From: Antitrichia curtipendula | Taxonomy: Eukaryota > Streptophyta > Bryopsida > Hypnales > Leucodontaceae | Assembly (NCBI GenBank): GCA_951230915.1 | Contig: OX579633.1 | Location: forward strand, 54,636,029-54,700,028 | Direction: 5' to 3' | DNA: 64,000 nt | Part shown: one piece after another, positions 1-11,900 of the stretch | Layout: the number at the start of each line of letters is the position of its first letter | Position numbering within the stretch: the stretch's first letter is position 1 | Program-made: the position numbers and the translations under genes | Notes under the pieces: model-generated | Databases searched by the model: none | Seen by the model: the letters and a program-made list of their open reading frames with translations, nothing else | Told to the model about the DNA's origin: nothing

Positions 1-843
1 TTACATGCAGATCTAGGTGAAGCTAAGTAGATCTAAATCCATTCTTTCCAAAATTAACCTCACTATTTCTTCCCAAAAACGTCGTTGAGGCAACTGGTGG
101 ACGTAAGTGCCGCTTGAAGTAACTGGAGGACCTGAGTGCAGCATCAACGTACGTACAAAGCCAACATTAGCGAAGTTCAAGTAATTATGGTACGTGAATA
201 TCTACTCCGTGCAGAATGAGTAATAATGGTGACTTCGAATCGATCAATTAGCCGCGTAATACCATGATTTATTAATAAACAAAACGTCAATTTCGTTAAA
301 ATGGCGCTTTGGACCATCAAGCAAGGAAAGGAAAGAAATGATATAACTTAGTTAACTTAGGGAGTCTGTAGGGGATGGGGTGAAAAACTTGTCTTGGTGG
401 TGCACAATGTTGTGGATGAAATGCAATTTGCATATCTACGGATTGGGTACATGCATCAAGGTAATGAAAATATCGAAGGAATACTACCAATTTAACTGAA
501 TTGACGTTTTGATTAAGAGCACCAATGCAAGGTGCATTTGAATGTGCAAACGCTGAAAGTTCATTAAGGGCACACCAATTGATAATCCTAGCTGCGTACT
601 GATCTGTCGCACACTTTTGAGCTGCGACCTCGAGCAGCAGCGAATACAGAAGCTAGTTTCGATATGATGAATGAAGGTAGTCAGTAATTGATTCTTTGGT
701 ACTAAGATATAGACGAACAGAACTGTGACGGGGGAATAGCCTTGTGCATATTGATTAAAATTTTGTACATAAGCGCGAACGACCAGAAACATAATCCGGC
801 AAGAAACTAATACCGTAGTTGAAATGGGTACACGGAAATTTAC
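1..843. other. 3' side of DUF674 gene, last exon unresolved
   Basis: The DUF674 gene to the right runs leftward and its second exon stops at a donor site at 844, so at least one more exon should lie here. I could not place it. An open frame continues to 484 but has no recognisable DUF674 C-terminal motif, and several AG acceptors between 480 and 700 give no convincing match. No other feature is visible in 1-480. Confidence 0.3.
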
Positions 844-2151
844 CTGTGCAATGCTGACTGTGATGTCGCTACTCTCCAGATCAGAAAGATTGGCCACCTT
901 CAGTTTGTTGAGCACTTTGATGCTTCGAATAGTTGTGGAAGGCATGATCTCCAGACTGTCGGTGACCATGTACGTGATGCTTTCTTTCACAAATCCTTGG
1001 CCGGAGGAAGAACTGGCCTCCTCCACTGGAGCTTTGGCACGCACAATCGTCGCCTCTAGTACTTCAAGGTCTCTGGGAAGAACAGTCATTGCCGTTCTAT
1101 AAGTGTAAGTAGTTTCATTATACTCATCGGTACATGGCTCACAGCGAATTCCAGACTTAGAGGAGAGGTTGGTGCAACGCTTATTATTGCACCGATAGTA
1201 CACCTTCGGCAAATCGATCACACGAGAGGGATTTGGTGTGTTGGCCCTTTGGAGCAGTCCAGCCGATACGCAGGTGCCCACGGCTGCGGGTCTCGGTTCC
1301 ATCAAAGTCTGCTTGTCCACATTGAAAAACGAACTCTCCAGCTTCTTCACGCTCTCAAAAACGCTGGAGATACCCCCCAGGTGCTTCACTTTCGCAGGTC
1401 CTGCCACAAATTACAACATGCATGCTACTAAATTCAAACATACTGTTGGAACAAACATTGAAATTGTCGTATAATGAATTCAATTTGCATTGTCAGTAGA
1501 AAGAATAAACTTACCTTTGTCATCAATGGAATACACATGGAAGGTACTGTTACGAGCAGCCAATCAAAACAACCATATATGTGCAGCGGAATCCCTACGA
1601 GAGCTCAAATCAACATTGGGAAGCGCGAATGCTGACTCTCAAGTCGAACTGGCGAGCCATCGCGGGTATCGTTAAATTGGTCGAGCTGCAGAAATTGAGA
1701 CACTCATCTTCACGAAGCTCTAAAAACTAGTACTCGCATATGTAGATTTGCGTTTCAGGCTACGCCTTGAAGTGCAAAATCGTGGAACTCGTCCACTTCA
1801 GGAAATTCGAACTTTTTCTAGCTGTACGTAACTAGCAACTACTTAGTCCAAACCAGCAGTAGTTTTCGTCAAGGAAGCGAATTCATCAAACTTGTGAATA
1901 TCATTGGATATCACTTGCAACTTAATGTCCAATTTCAATATGTAATCGACTGAACTTGATTGATTACCTTTGGACAGTATGTGAAGGATGGTCCCGACTG
2001 GCAAGAGCAGGAAGCTGAGAAGCAGGTCGACAAAGTCCTTCCCCGCTTCCAGAAACAAAACTTGACCTGTGTGCTTACTACGGAGCACGGATACTTGAAA
2101 TGTGGTGCCCCCATCAGCCTCCAGTGCAGAGCTTTGGCCAGCCTTCGGCAT
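844..2151 (-). CDS. DUF674 family protein (exons 1 and 2 of a spliced gene)
   Basis: Function is unknown; DUF674 is a land-plant protein family. Exon 1 is 1968-2151, with ATG at 2151 and donor AAAG|GTAATC. It encodes the family signature LFLEAGKDFVDLLLSFLLLP followed by VGTILHIL. Exon 2 is 844-1400, with acceptor TTGTGGCAG|GA and donor CACAG|GTAAAT. The junction is phase 1 and restores a Gly codon, giving SKGPAKVKHLGGISSVFESV. Exon 2 continues with the family's cysteine-bearing segment (YYRCNNKRCTN ... CEPC) and the conserved FVKESITYMVTDSLEIMP followed by a STTIRSIKVLNKLKV-type helix. The two exons give 247 residues ending in phase 0. The 3' exon is not identified. Intron 1 (1401-1967) contains the left break of the large duplication at 1923. 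Family assignment is firm; whether the gene is complete is not. Confidence 0.8.
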
Positions 2152-2325
2152 CTCGATCGATATGTCAGAATTCTAAAACAGTTGCAAATGTATGAAAGAG
2201 TCTCACAGACAGTTAACTGCCTGAGTTTTCCTTACTGACGAGAATCACGCACTTCAAGCAGTGCTCAGCTACCTCCAACTCAAGTTGTGGTCCTTCTGCT
2301 CCCGCAGCCACCTTACTTATGTACC

Positions 2326-2341
2326 AGGGTTTAGGGTTTAT
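2326..2341 (-). promoter_or_regulatory. Double telo-box upstream of DUF674
   Basis: The minus strand reads TAAACCCTAAACCCTG, two overlapping AAACCCTA telo-box units, about 180 bp upstream of the DUF674 ATG. Telo-boxes are common near transcription starts of plant genes. Regulatory use here is inferred from position. The same sequence recurs at 37981-37996 in the second copy. Confidence 0.4.
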
Positions 2342-5067
2342 AAGCGATCATGGCTTTTCAGCTTATCAGCGGCTTCTGGCGTTTCAGTTATGAAGGCTAA
2401 GTTATACATCGATCGATCAAGAGTATCGGAACTTCAATTATTAGCTCCTCCAGTTCACTAATTACGAGCTATTATGAAGAAGGCCATATGGCTGCCATGT
2501 TCGGCTGTTCACATGTCTGCGATAACTTACAACTAGAATGGGCGGCTGTACGTCATTAGTAAGGCATTGGATGTGATTTAAATCATTAGTACATACGGTT
2601 CCTAATTCGGCTGATGGCTGGATGAGCTGTTGAATGGGTTGAAGTCATTTAATCAGATAGTTGAAGTGTTCTAATTGATAATAATTGGAAGCATGTGGTT
2701 AATGCATCTCGGGGCTGCCTTGATTTGTCATACCCATCTGCTGATTTGCCATGAACTATCTTAATGCGTTTCTCATTAGTTTAACTGAACTGATCCCTGA
2801 TTGTAGAGAACTCTGGCTAGGAATACAGTTGCTGAGCCAAAGTTATGTGTTGCTCTTTGTGCCCCTAATAACTTAATTGTGATTCAAGTCTGGGCTAAGT
2901 TGGAATTTTGAAGCAGTCTGGGCGGCCTGGGCTCTTTGAGATAAGTTAACCCATAAAGGATCGGATGTTGTACTCTTGTATACAAACGCATAACTCCACT
3001 GTATGTATACCGAGGGCAATTCTTGTGCAACGATCATATTGGAAGGCAAGACCGCGTCTGTTTGAGGTGGAACTTTTTACACAGCAAGCACTTGCAAGTG
3101 TGCCACACAGCTGCTCAGTCAAAACTAGATTTTACAAAAACAAGATCCATGGAGAAATTTGTGAGTGTAGATTGATGCTTGACCATCTGTATACGAAGTT
3201 TGTATACGAAATTTGTATATAGTAGAGTGCATTTATAAAAGGACAGATGCATCAGTTGAAGAAGTTCACACGCACGGTCCTTGGCTTCTGCACTGGTTGC
3301 CAAGTAAGTATGCACCGGAAGCATTCGTCGCCAAGCGAATGATTATTCATGAGCTCGCGAAGACATGATGCACAATGCACCCTTGCGACGTGGCTATAGA
3401 ACTTGAGCTATGCTTCTTGTTTCTCTGTGCTTACGACCATTACCAAAAGAATTAGAATGTGAAATACCAATAGTCCAACACTTCTCTGAGTGTACGATTA
3501 ATGTTATTTTCATAAAAGTGGAGGCGTGTAACTTCCTCATTAGCCTTCAAACTAAAAACAGTTTTAGATCTTCAAACATAAGATTTAGATCAATAGAAGC
3601 ACTAAAGGCGTGCTAGTCTTCATAAGCATGCTGACTGTAGCCAAGCATAGCAATGGACTGCCAAAAGCTACGTCTTTTGGATTTTTTTAGTTTGCAGAAA
3701 TAGCGACCCGTGTAACCCTTGTTGCGTCTGACGAATAAACAATCAGTAAAGGTATGTTCCCATTTGACCTTAAGGGGGCATTCTTAGAGTTTGTAGGTGA
3801 CTTGTAAATGGAAGCACATTCCCACCAGCATGCGTTGGCAAATGCCAAATCTAGGTGGCAACTGTCGTGGCATGCACTTAAGAGCAGTATTACGGTCATT
3901 AATCACAAAAAATTTGAGGCCCACTTAAGGTTTTCTTCCCACACTCAGGTGCGTGCTATTGTTTGCAGGTGAAATTATTTTTTCCCTTTTTCTTCTGTGG
4001 ATGTCTTTTTTTTTTTAAGTGTGAAATCCTGTTTGGTTTTGGTTTTGGTTTTGTGAGGGACATAGAATGGCCTTCATAGTGTAGTACAATATCTGAAATT
4101 GTGCTTCAAAGATTGCTGTGAAGTTGATGACGGCCGGTCCACTCGTCGAAGCAAAACATTGACCAAGGATTCATTTGATGCAAAATGATTGCAAGTATCC
4201 ATAAAATTGTTGGTTGAGGTCTTATGATAAGGTAAGCAGGAGTTTTTTGTGAATGTGGTGGAGTGCATGTATACATAGAGTTTGGTCTCTTTAGTTTGGA
4301 TTTAACAGTTAAAGTTAAAAAGACAGCTCAGGGCCTCAGGTTTGAAGGTTTTGGAGAGCATTGTGATTTGGGGGATTTGAGAGTAAATTGTTTGTCCAAA
4401 TTTAGGAAGAACTTGATCTGCCCGTTCTGAGGAAATTTTTGATTCGATTTTGGTGTGAAGGCAAATCAGAACAGAAGGCAACACACCTCGAATAAATAAA
4501 ATAAGATGAGTTCATTGAATGTTGATTCTGAATTAATTTTTTTGAAGTGGGAATGCATAGGTGCTCTAATAAACGCACCCTAAATTGCACAACATCTGCG
4601 AAGTGACAAATTCAAAATCACCGCATGTGTTTGATTTGCCAATTGGATGCTCATTTAGTTCTGTTGTGTTGTTGAATCCTCAATTGCTCTCCACCAGCTT
4701 AACAGAAAATTCCATTTTGCTTCATTAACCTCATGAAAGGTATCCATGACTAATCCATTTGAAATCTCGAATAGCTGATTAACATGTTGCTGTTTACGTT
4801 CAACAACGGTTTCACTGCATCACCTAGAGAAGAATATTTGAATTCATCACTTGGAATATTGGGTCCATGGATATTCAAACAAATTTTCCATTGCAAAACA
4901 CACACATTCAAATTGTGATTCCAAATACAAGATGGCATAGATTGATTCAATTCCAAAACGAGATTTGCAATTAAGTTTTCGTTTCTGAATTCTGACTAGG
5001 ACAGATTTGCACACTTGAAGTGTAATACTAACCCTTCGCAACTTCCATTGCCAATTTCGATCCTCAG
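2342..5067. other. Intergenic DNA, no gene recognised
   Basis: No reading frame here resembles a known protein. There is a short run of TTGGTTTTGG-type repeats near 4034-4053. Missing 5' exons of the multicopper oxidase were looked for by their His-x-His motifs and not found. Confidence 0.4.
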
Positions 5068-5756
5068 GTGATCCTCAACAACACTGACGCGGCGCGCGAC
5101 CCAAGCGACGACCTCACGTTCAGCGCCTCGAGTACCCTCGCGGTGATGAAATTCATCGTGAAGAAATTCAAGACGGGCGGTGCTAAGCGTGCCCATGCTC
5201 CGTGCGCCTGACGTTGAAGTGAACACATCGAATGCTCTCGTCCGCACCCTCTTCAAGGTGGAGATTGATGACGAAGACGACAACCCCCTGCACTTGCACT
5301 CCCTTCTCTCCAACCACACATGGCGTGACCCAGTCACCGAGAAGCTCGAGCTCGGCTCCACCGAGATGTGGGAGTTCATCAACTTCACCCCTGATGCGCA
5401 TCCCATGCACGTCCACTTGATTGAGTTCAAGGCGCTCAACCAGCAACCCTTTTGATCTTAATAAGTGGACAGCAGGGGAGTGCGAGATTTTCAAAACGAC
5501 GTTTGCGACCCCCGGGACGTGCTTCACGGGGGAGCCTGTGGCGCCAAGTTACAACCAGATTGGGGGGAAGGATACTGTGTTGTCACTGCCAAATTATGTG
5601 ACAAGGATTGCGGTGCAGTGGAAGTCGCAAGTGGGGGAAGGGAAGTTCACGTTCGATGCTACAGGGGCGCCGGGGTTTGTGTGGCATTGTCATATTCTGG
5701 ATCATGAGGATAATGATATGATGAGGCCCATCAAACTGGTGAGGAAGAATCGGTAA
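5068..5756 (+). pseudogene. Multicopper oxidase C-terminal remnant (LPR/CotA type)
   Basis: The sequence encodes the last cupredoxin domain of a CotA/bilirubin-oxidase-like multicopper oxidase, the class that includes plant LPR1. An exon appears to start at 5068 after the acceptor GATCCTCAG and reads VILNNTDAARDPSDD. The frame must shift once between about 5165 and 5207, then continues through LVRTLFKVEIDDEDDNPLHL and the copper-binding HPMHVH motif. A second shift occurs at 5449-5456, where a run of four T replaces an expected three and produces PF-stop instead of PFDLNKW. The last frame contains the terminal copper site WHCHILDHEDNDM and ends RKNR-stop. Two frame breaks and no N-terminal domains make a functional enzyme unlikely. 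The identical lesions occur in copy 2, so they predate the duplication and are not random sequencing errors in one copy. Confidence 0.75.
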
Positions 5757-7035
5757 GAGTCTGAAGAATCAGTAAGAGTGCGAGAGGAAGTGACACACGG
5801 GATGCGAAATGGACACTTGAGAAGAACGGGAGCCATGCCCTTAAACCCTAAATCCTAAAAACAGCCTCGTCCTCCTTACAATGCAATGCAAGTGTGTCCC
5901 CACTTTTATGTGTTGGTGGTGATGATCTTCGGAAGCTTGCGCGTTCTTGGGATGGTTAGGGATGCTGAGAATGTCGGGGTTGGAGTGGTGTTGGTTTATC
6001 GGATTTGAAATATAAAATCGAAAAGATTGCACTGGCTGGTCTTGACCTCGAAATGTGGGGGAGTGAGAGGTGGTAGTGTTTGAAATTCTTTGTTGATGGT
6101 AGTTGCAGTAAAACAACAGTTATTTACGATGAAAAATCACTTATTTGCAATAAAACAACAGTTACTTGCAATGAAACATCAGTTACTTGCAATAAGACAA
6201 CAGTTACATGCAATAAAACAACAGATTTCTGCAATATATACAATATGCGACTACTTTCTGCGCATATAATGGATCAATTCTTCTAAAAGAATACTGCAAG
6301 TGTCCCTAATTTTGTGAGTCGTTTTTGAAGATCTAACGAGTTCTAGGCAGTGAGAAATCTTACATTGGTCATATGGTTGCAGAGTTGGTGCTAAATAGAT
6401 TTCAATCCTTGGATCGAAAAACCTGCTGTAGTCTTATCTGAGTGCCTCTGGCAAATCTGCAAAAACAGTACTTTACCTGAACAAACTTGATTGACCGACA
6501 AGCTCTGGCTGTAAACGAGTCGGTCTAACCTGTGGCACAGGAAGGAGCTTGAAAGGAGCTGCGAACACGTCGACCTATCTGCTAAGAATTGGGCATTCAA
6601 TTTGCTTCATTCTGTGACATCTGCTTTCTTCGGCACAAATCCATTATACATCTTGAATCAGGCGTTGGACATCAGACAACTATTGAAGACTAATGCAGTT
6701 CATGACAACCCGGGTGGGCGGTCAACACTGCTCTAGAATGATACGTGGATTGAGCACAATTTGCGCAATAACACATTGACACTACAGGCATAAATTCGGA
6801 GGATCTTCCAGTCGAATTCCAGCCAAAAAAGCAGATCGAGGGTGTTCACTAACCTATGGTGTCCAATGCTGTAGCCCTCGAATCCATTTCGAAATGGTGT
6901 GGTCATGGCGAGCTCGATGTAGATCTTAGTTCTGCAATCTTCGATCAAATCAACTCCACCCCACGCGCGGGGATAAGATCTGCCGGAGAAGAGCGAGAAA
7001 AAAAAGTAATACAAGCCTGCAGCGAGTTTTCATTG
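5757..7035. other. Spacer between two gene remnants
   Basis: Apart from the 21-bp minisatellite at 6104-6230 nothing is recognised. Short open frames on both strands have no family resemblance. Confidence 0.4.
6104..6230. repeat. 21-bp minisatellite, about six units
   Basis: Successive units resemble TGCAATAAAACAACAGTTACT, with variants such as TGCAATGAAACATCAGTTACT (trimmed here to their shared register). The array is imperfect and reads open in one frame by chance (CNKTTVT repeats). It is also present at 41759-41885. Confidence 0.7.
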
Positions 7036-8086
7036 CTATCCGTCACGATCACCATCCTTGAACAAATGCAAAGCCGGAATTTCATCTTTCTGGGCATGGT
7101 TAGCTTCGATGGGCAGCGTGGTAGACGCCGCCGAATGCACACGAACCAGCGCGTCTTCAGCCTGTTGCTGCCAATTGGTGGCGCGCGTCAACATGGCGAG
7201 CGTGACATTTTGTGCGACCATGCCCATGATCATGCCCAGCCAGAGACCTCGTACTTTCAAATCGTACACAAACGCAAATACAACTGCAGCAGGCCAGCCC
7301 ACTAGACAGTACGCCCCAAGATTGGCATACGCGCCGACAGCCTGCCGCCCACATCCACGCACCACTCCTGACAACACTCCTTGCATCGAACCCATTAAGT
7401 GGATGATCGCAAGCAAGGGAATACACACTGCTACATAATCAATAATTTCCTGCTCCTGGGTGAATGCCTTCCCCCAGAAGCTTCGGAGAGCATACCAACT
7501 GGTTGCAATCCACACGCCTTCAGTTAGCCCAATGGACAGTGCCACTGCCACTGCGCCTTTCGCAGCTTGGGGTCGTCCGGCTCCCAGCTCATTACCCACT
7601 CGGGTGCTCGCAGCAGCGCCTATACCGAAAGGAACCATGTAAAGGAGATTAGTGCTTGTGAGACAGATCGAAAGAGTGGAAGTCTCCAGCTGTGGATTCG
7701 GGAGAAGCCCCGAGAGGAGAACCAGACCTCCGAACGCCCAGTACTCCAAGCATGTCATGACCAGAGATGGAATGGCCAGTTTCATGAAAGCTGGAAGGTC
7801 GTTGAAAGCCTCCATTGAGAATGACGTCCATGTTCTCGTGCAAGCTGCGGAGTATTTCACATATAACGCATGCCAGAGAACGTTCAGCCAGTTCGACATG
7901 CTGCTTGCAAGCGCTGCACCGCGAAATCCTAATCCTACCTTGTAGGTAAGGATCCAGGAAAAAGGCACGTGGAGGATCAAGGTGGTGACGGAAAACATTG
8001 CCATGGGGAGCACCAGGCTTTGCGATTGGAGAAACTTCACCAGTGGTTGCAGTGTTGCAACTGCGAATATGGTGGGAACCAAGTAC
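7036..8086 (-). pseudogene. MATE/DTX efflux carrier, 5'-truncated
   Basis: The frame encodes the C-terminal two thirds of a multidrug-and-toxic-compound-extrusion carrier. It begins at a good acceptor, TACCTGCCTCAG|GTACTTGG, encoding YLVPTIFAVATLQPLVKFLQ, the loop after the third helix. The family hallmark RVGNELGAGRPQAAKGA follows, then QGVLSGVVRGCGRQAVGA and several hydrophobic helices. The stop is at 7036. Plant MATE proteins are usually about 480-500 residues; about 350 are present, and roughly the first 130-150 residues (helices 1-3) are missing. No upstream exon is seen in the 300 bp before the neighbouring NTPase gene ends at 8382. An ATG at 8145 gives a longer frame, but it lies in intron-like sequence. 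Most likely an immobilised remnant. Without the inward-facing first helices it should not transport. Confidence 0.8.
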
Positions 8087-8381
8087 CTGAGGCAGGTACA
8101 GAATTTACAGAAAAGCCGATATAAACGCCATGACGACTGCTCCATTCATACGCACGACCGAAAATGCGACCCCGGGATGGTACAGCTCTGTTCCATTCCC
8201 TCGAAACAGAATCATATGTTTCTACTGTGTAACAACTGACTTTCCGGTTTACTCCGCACGAGTTTAACCAGCGGGACTTTTTACCCCACGTTCATATCAC
8301 TGCCAACGACATGCCCTAAACCTAGATTTACCACCATACATTCCCTTGCACACACGAACAGCAAGAAACACACACCTCCCA

Positions 8382-10690
8382 TCAACTGCTGTACTTACTG
8401 TAGTCCACCTGGACCACATATTGGTCCATCAGCTCTAGCATCGCGACAGTTGCGGATTTGGTCTGGTGTTTGGTTTGTCCGGGTGCCTTCAAAAAATATT
8501 TGGTCTTGTCTGCCTTCAACCAGTTCTGAAAACCAGTACTTTCGTATTTGTCCACAGGCACACATGAACATAGTTTATACTCGGTTTGCTTTAATTGCTC
8601 GTGCAAATCCTTCAGCCCGTTCACCTTGTACCCGTGTATTCCTCTCCGGGAGCTAAAGAACTGGAGCAAAATGTTAGGATGTATTACAGCATCAACACTC
8701 TGAAAGTTCGAACTGAGAGGCTGATAGTATGTATTTGGCGACACCAACTCCTCTACTTTCGCAAATTTAACAAACGGCATTCCACTTGTTAGCAGTAATG
8801 TAGTCTCTGCCTCCGCTTGAGGACCAGGAATTGGAAGACCCTTTGACCCAACTCTTTTCATCGGGAATTCTCCGCCTCGTTGCATAAGCTGATGTGCAAC
8901 CAACTCAAAAATGTATCCATAAATATTCCCAACATCCTTGTTTGCATAAGTCCCCAGAAAAAGCACTACGTCAACCTCACTGAGTTTGGTAAAGCGCTTT
9001 CCAAACTCATCCTGCACGCACGGGGATGCGAAGTCATAGAACTTGCTCTCGAGTCCATAACTCTCGTCCATACATTTGATATGAATAAGGCTATCACTCA
9101 TTGCTTTATCCTCGAACGCCCCACTAAAATACTTGAAACAAGTATTTCTGTCGAGAGACTGGACCGCTGTTTCTACCCGGTCGAGACCATCCGCAATTCT
9201 CGCAGAGCATAGAGCATACCTCGGCACGCCTCCTAGCTTTCCAAAATTTTCCAGAGCCACAACTTTGGTAGGTACATCCATGTGTGAATAGTTGACCCTT
9301 ACGGCTTCAAAGTCGTCCAGAAACTCGTCGAACTCCTCCTCGGACCAAACAGGAACATACCATCGAGAGACCATCTTATTCTTGGCAAATTCCTGATAAT
9401 TTTCCTTTCTATCTGAACATGCCAGCAGAATATGGCATCTATAGTTTAAAGCACCGGGCTGTTTTCCATCTATGATAAGCCAAGCATTAGGATCGTCCAA
9501 AACTAGCTGCAGTTCATTGTCCCTCACTGAGACCCACTTTGCTGACGATGAACCCTCTTTGCTGAAGTCCAGGAGATACCATGCATCGTTGAATTTCCAA
9601 ACGACTTTCTGCTTCAGAGTCGCCAGATAGCATATCCAAAAAAGAGTAAACACAGACTTCCCGATGCCCGCTGTACCCAAAAAAACAAACCTTTCACTCG
9701 TCTCCGCCTTCGTTAACATCTCCTTCAAATCTCGATAGCACTTTCGAATCCAAACAACAAATCCTTTTGGATGACTACCAAACGGATCCTCATTCACCAC
9801 CAAGAAACTCTTCTGCCCCCCATTTTTAACTCCAGCCTTCTCAGCTTGTTCCCACTGCCTGTAATGTTTTGCTGCCGATTCAGCAAAGGACTGGATACGT
9901 GGAGCACCATCTTCATTTCGTGGCCTTTTCGAATGTGAAAATCCCTCTGCATTCATCCAAACTCCCACCATGAAATTACTGTCCTGGGTTTAAGATCCGA
10001 GGTTCAAATTCAAGGTTCAAGAAAAGCACATTGCGGTTCCAGGTTCTTTTTGGATTAAATGACGCAAGGCAGTGAATAGTGTACAACGTCAGAGGAACAG
10101 AGTATCAATCGCAGAAGCATCTGACATGGAAACCCATCGAGACATCCTACTTCAGACTACAACCATCGGCACGAGAGGCACTCAGACCACCACAAGAAGC
10201 ATGTTCTCACAAGTGTAAGTAAGCATACTGTTTAGGGATCAGGCTTTAAACACAGCAGTGCCTCAACGCAATATCATCCACTTTCTTAAAAAAATTGTTG
10301 GGCATGATGCCATCGCACGGAACCCTAATTGTTCGACTGAGATAAACATAAGGCAAACGCCCCATTTCTAACGATCACACACGAAAGTGTCAACGACCAA
10401 GATCACCCGCCCATAATTACAGCCCCGAAGATGAGCATCATCACACGAAACCCTTGACTGGGAAACATACCTGCAGGTTGCCTGAATGTCCGTACAAGTA
10501 ACCCCACCACACCAGGTCGCGTAGGAAGAACAGCGTTCAAAACGACCTCACTGGCTGCTTCAAGTCGAGCTGCTGTAGTATATCCCGCATCCACCAGTGT
10601 GTTGATGTCATCATCTCTGAATTTCTCATCTGGTGGACATCTCTCCTTCAAGACTTGTCGAAGGATATTGCGCTCGGCATCCTCGTCCAT
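8382..10690 (-). CDS. Crinkler/RHS-type P-loop NTPase, copy 1
   Basis: The body (ATG-bearing frame 8382-9971, 529 residues) has a Walker A loop, FLGTAGIGKSVFTLF (about residue 97 of that frame), a Walker B-like WLIIDG, and a C-terminal segment YIFELVAHQLMQRGGEF typical of the nuclease-like region of Crinkler/RHS proteins. These are NTPase-nuclease effectors and relatives spread across eukaryotes. A two-exon model fits well: exon 1 is 10471-10690 (MDEDAERNILRQVLKER..., ending in an RPGVVGLLVRTF helix, donor CTGCAG|GTATGT) and exon 2 is 9946-8382 (acceptor GAATGCAG|AG). The junction is phase 1 and makes a Glu codon, giving about 594 residues. The alternative is an unspliced start at 9971. The function in this host is unknown, and horizontal origin is possible. 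The coding body is identical in copy 2. Confidence 0.7.
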
Positions 10691-11896
10691 CACAAAATGT
10701 TGCCCTACAAAAAAGGGGCTGCAAGAACAATAACGGCATCAACACGAAGGCCCAGAGAAGAAGACGAGCAAAACCAGCAGCACTAAGCAAAGTGAACGGG
10801 AGAGGGCCACAACGTCTAAGTGAAATCAAGAAACGAAATAAATTCCTAGCGCGCCTGCTGAGAGAGACGAATCTATGCTTTACAATCCGTTTGTGCACTC
10901 ACGTCTGTACGAAGCTTATGTTGAAATCCTAATTGCACGGGGATAAGGGAAAGCAAGAAAAACCAAGAGTAACTAAAGGAAGACTCCTTCCTTCTGGCGA
11001 AGCTGGACAAATTTGTACCAAGCGTGACAGAAACCCTGGCGTCCACCCTCGCACAGGAAAGTCATCGCAGAAAACATGCTCTACAATCCGTTTGTGCTGT
11101 CAGGTCAAGCAAGAGTAGCCAATTCTACCAAGTGCACCAAATCGTGCAAAAGAGAACGCGACAAACTCCAGGGGACAGGGGGCGTACCACGAAAACCATA
11201 CAACCAGCACACATGCAAGAAAAAAGAAAAGGAAAGAAACTTACCGGTGGAGAGACGGCCAGGGCGATGCAGAGCAGGCAGCGAGCGAACTAGATTATGA
11301 ACTAGATGGAAAGAAGCAATTCCAATGCACACAACAAACTAACTACTGTACTACCCAGGCACGTCATCGAGAGAAGCAGCACAAGCACATCCAAGAAAAG
11401 AATAGAAAACCGGCCGAAGTTCACCTGGAACAATGCTGCTGAAAATCCGCAGAATCCGAAACACGCTTTCACAAGCTGACTTCGAAACGAAGATCGCACA
11501 AACAAACACGAGCCCACGCACAGCCAGCCAAGCGGTACACAGACAAAGAAAACTCGGGAGAGGGGCACTGCCCTGTCGCATCTTTTAGGCTTATCACTTA
11601 TCATCCTAGCCCTTTCACCCTAAACCGACAGAATGACGTGGTCACCGATTTCCATCCACCATATTCATCCGTTTCGTTCCAGACCTGCTCAGTCATGGTC
11701 TTCGATCCAAGCCGTCCGGTCCGGGATGATCAACCGTTAGATCATAATGTAAATGTGTAGTCCTAATTGTACGAGGTCGGGTCCTAAACTTATTGCCATT
11801 CAAAGAACGTTGCATAATATTCAATAAAATTGTTAGCAAATGCCTCGATCATGGGATGGATATGGAATATTATTTGTACGTTTGGCTATTAGCAAT
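10691..11896. other. Upstream region of the NTPase gene
   Basis: This stretch is richer in G+C than the DNA that follows and probably holds the promoter of the minus-strand NTPase gene. A short repeated phrase, ACAATCCGTTTGTGC, occurs near 10886 and 11085. Open frames on both strands show no recognisable domain. Confidence 0.3.
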
Positions 11897-11900
11897 TTAA

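Larger units (their letters stand above)
1923..10382. repeat. Large segmental duplication, copy 1 (8,460 bp)
   Basis: This block matches 37578-46037 in direct orientation with a constant offset of 35,655, so no net indel is present. Differences I found are at 2123 (A/G), 2555 (A/G), 8090 (A/G), 8176 (G/A), 8251 (A/G) and 8319 (A/C). The left edge lies within intron 1 of DUF674 and the right edge within the first intron of the NTPase gene. This is probably the source copy, because DUF674 continues across the left edge here but is cut off in copy 2. Confidence 0.95.

Noticed and set aside
2326..2341. Telomere or internal telomeric repeat
   Set aside because: Only two TTTAGGG-type units occur, right at promoter distance from a gene, so a telo-box explains them better.
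2943..2965. TTAACCCATAAAGGATC as a TTAA-element left end
   Set aside because: No matching right end or related interior was found nearby; probably a chance match. The same applies to its copy near 38598.
5183..5527. Minus-strand frame of 114 codons over the multicopper oxidase
   Set aside because: The plus strand has the copper motifs HPMHVH and WHCHILDH, so the minus frame is a shadow.
7058..7438. Long open frames opposite the MATE remnant
   Set aside because: They are antisense shadows of a conserved MATE coding region and resemble no protein family. The same holds for the frames at 42713-43093.
11302..11604. Hydrophobic 100-codon minus-strand frame
   Set aside because: There is no recognisable family, no splice or promoter context, and no conservation to point to. 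It lies in the presumed promoter region of the NTPase gene.
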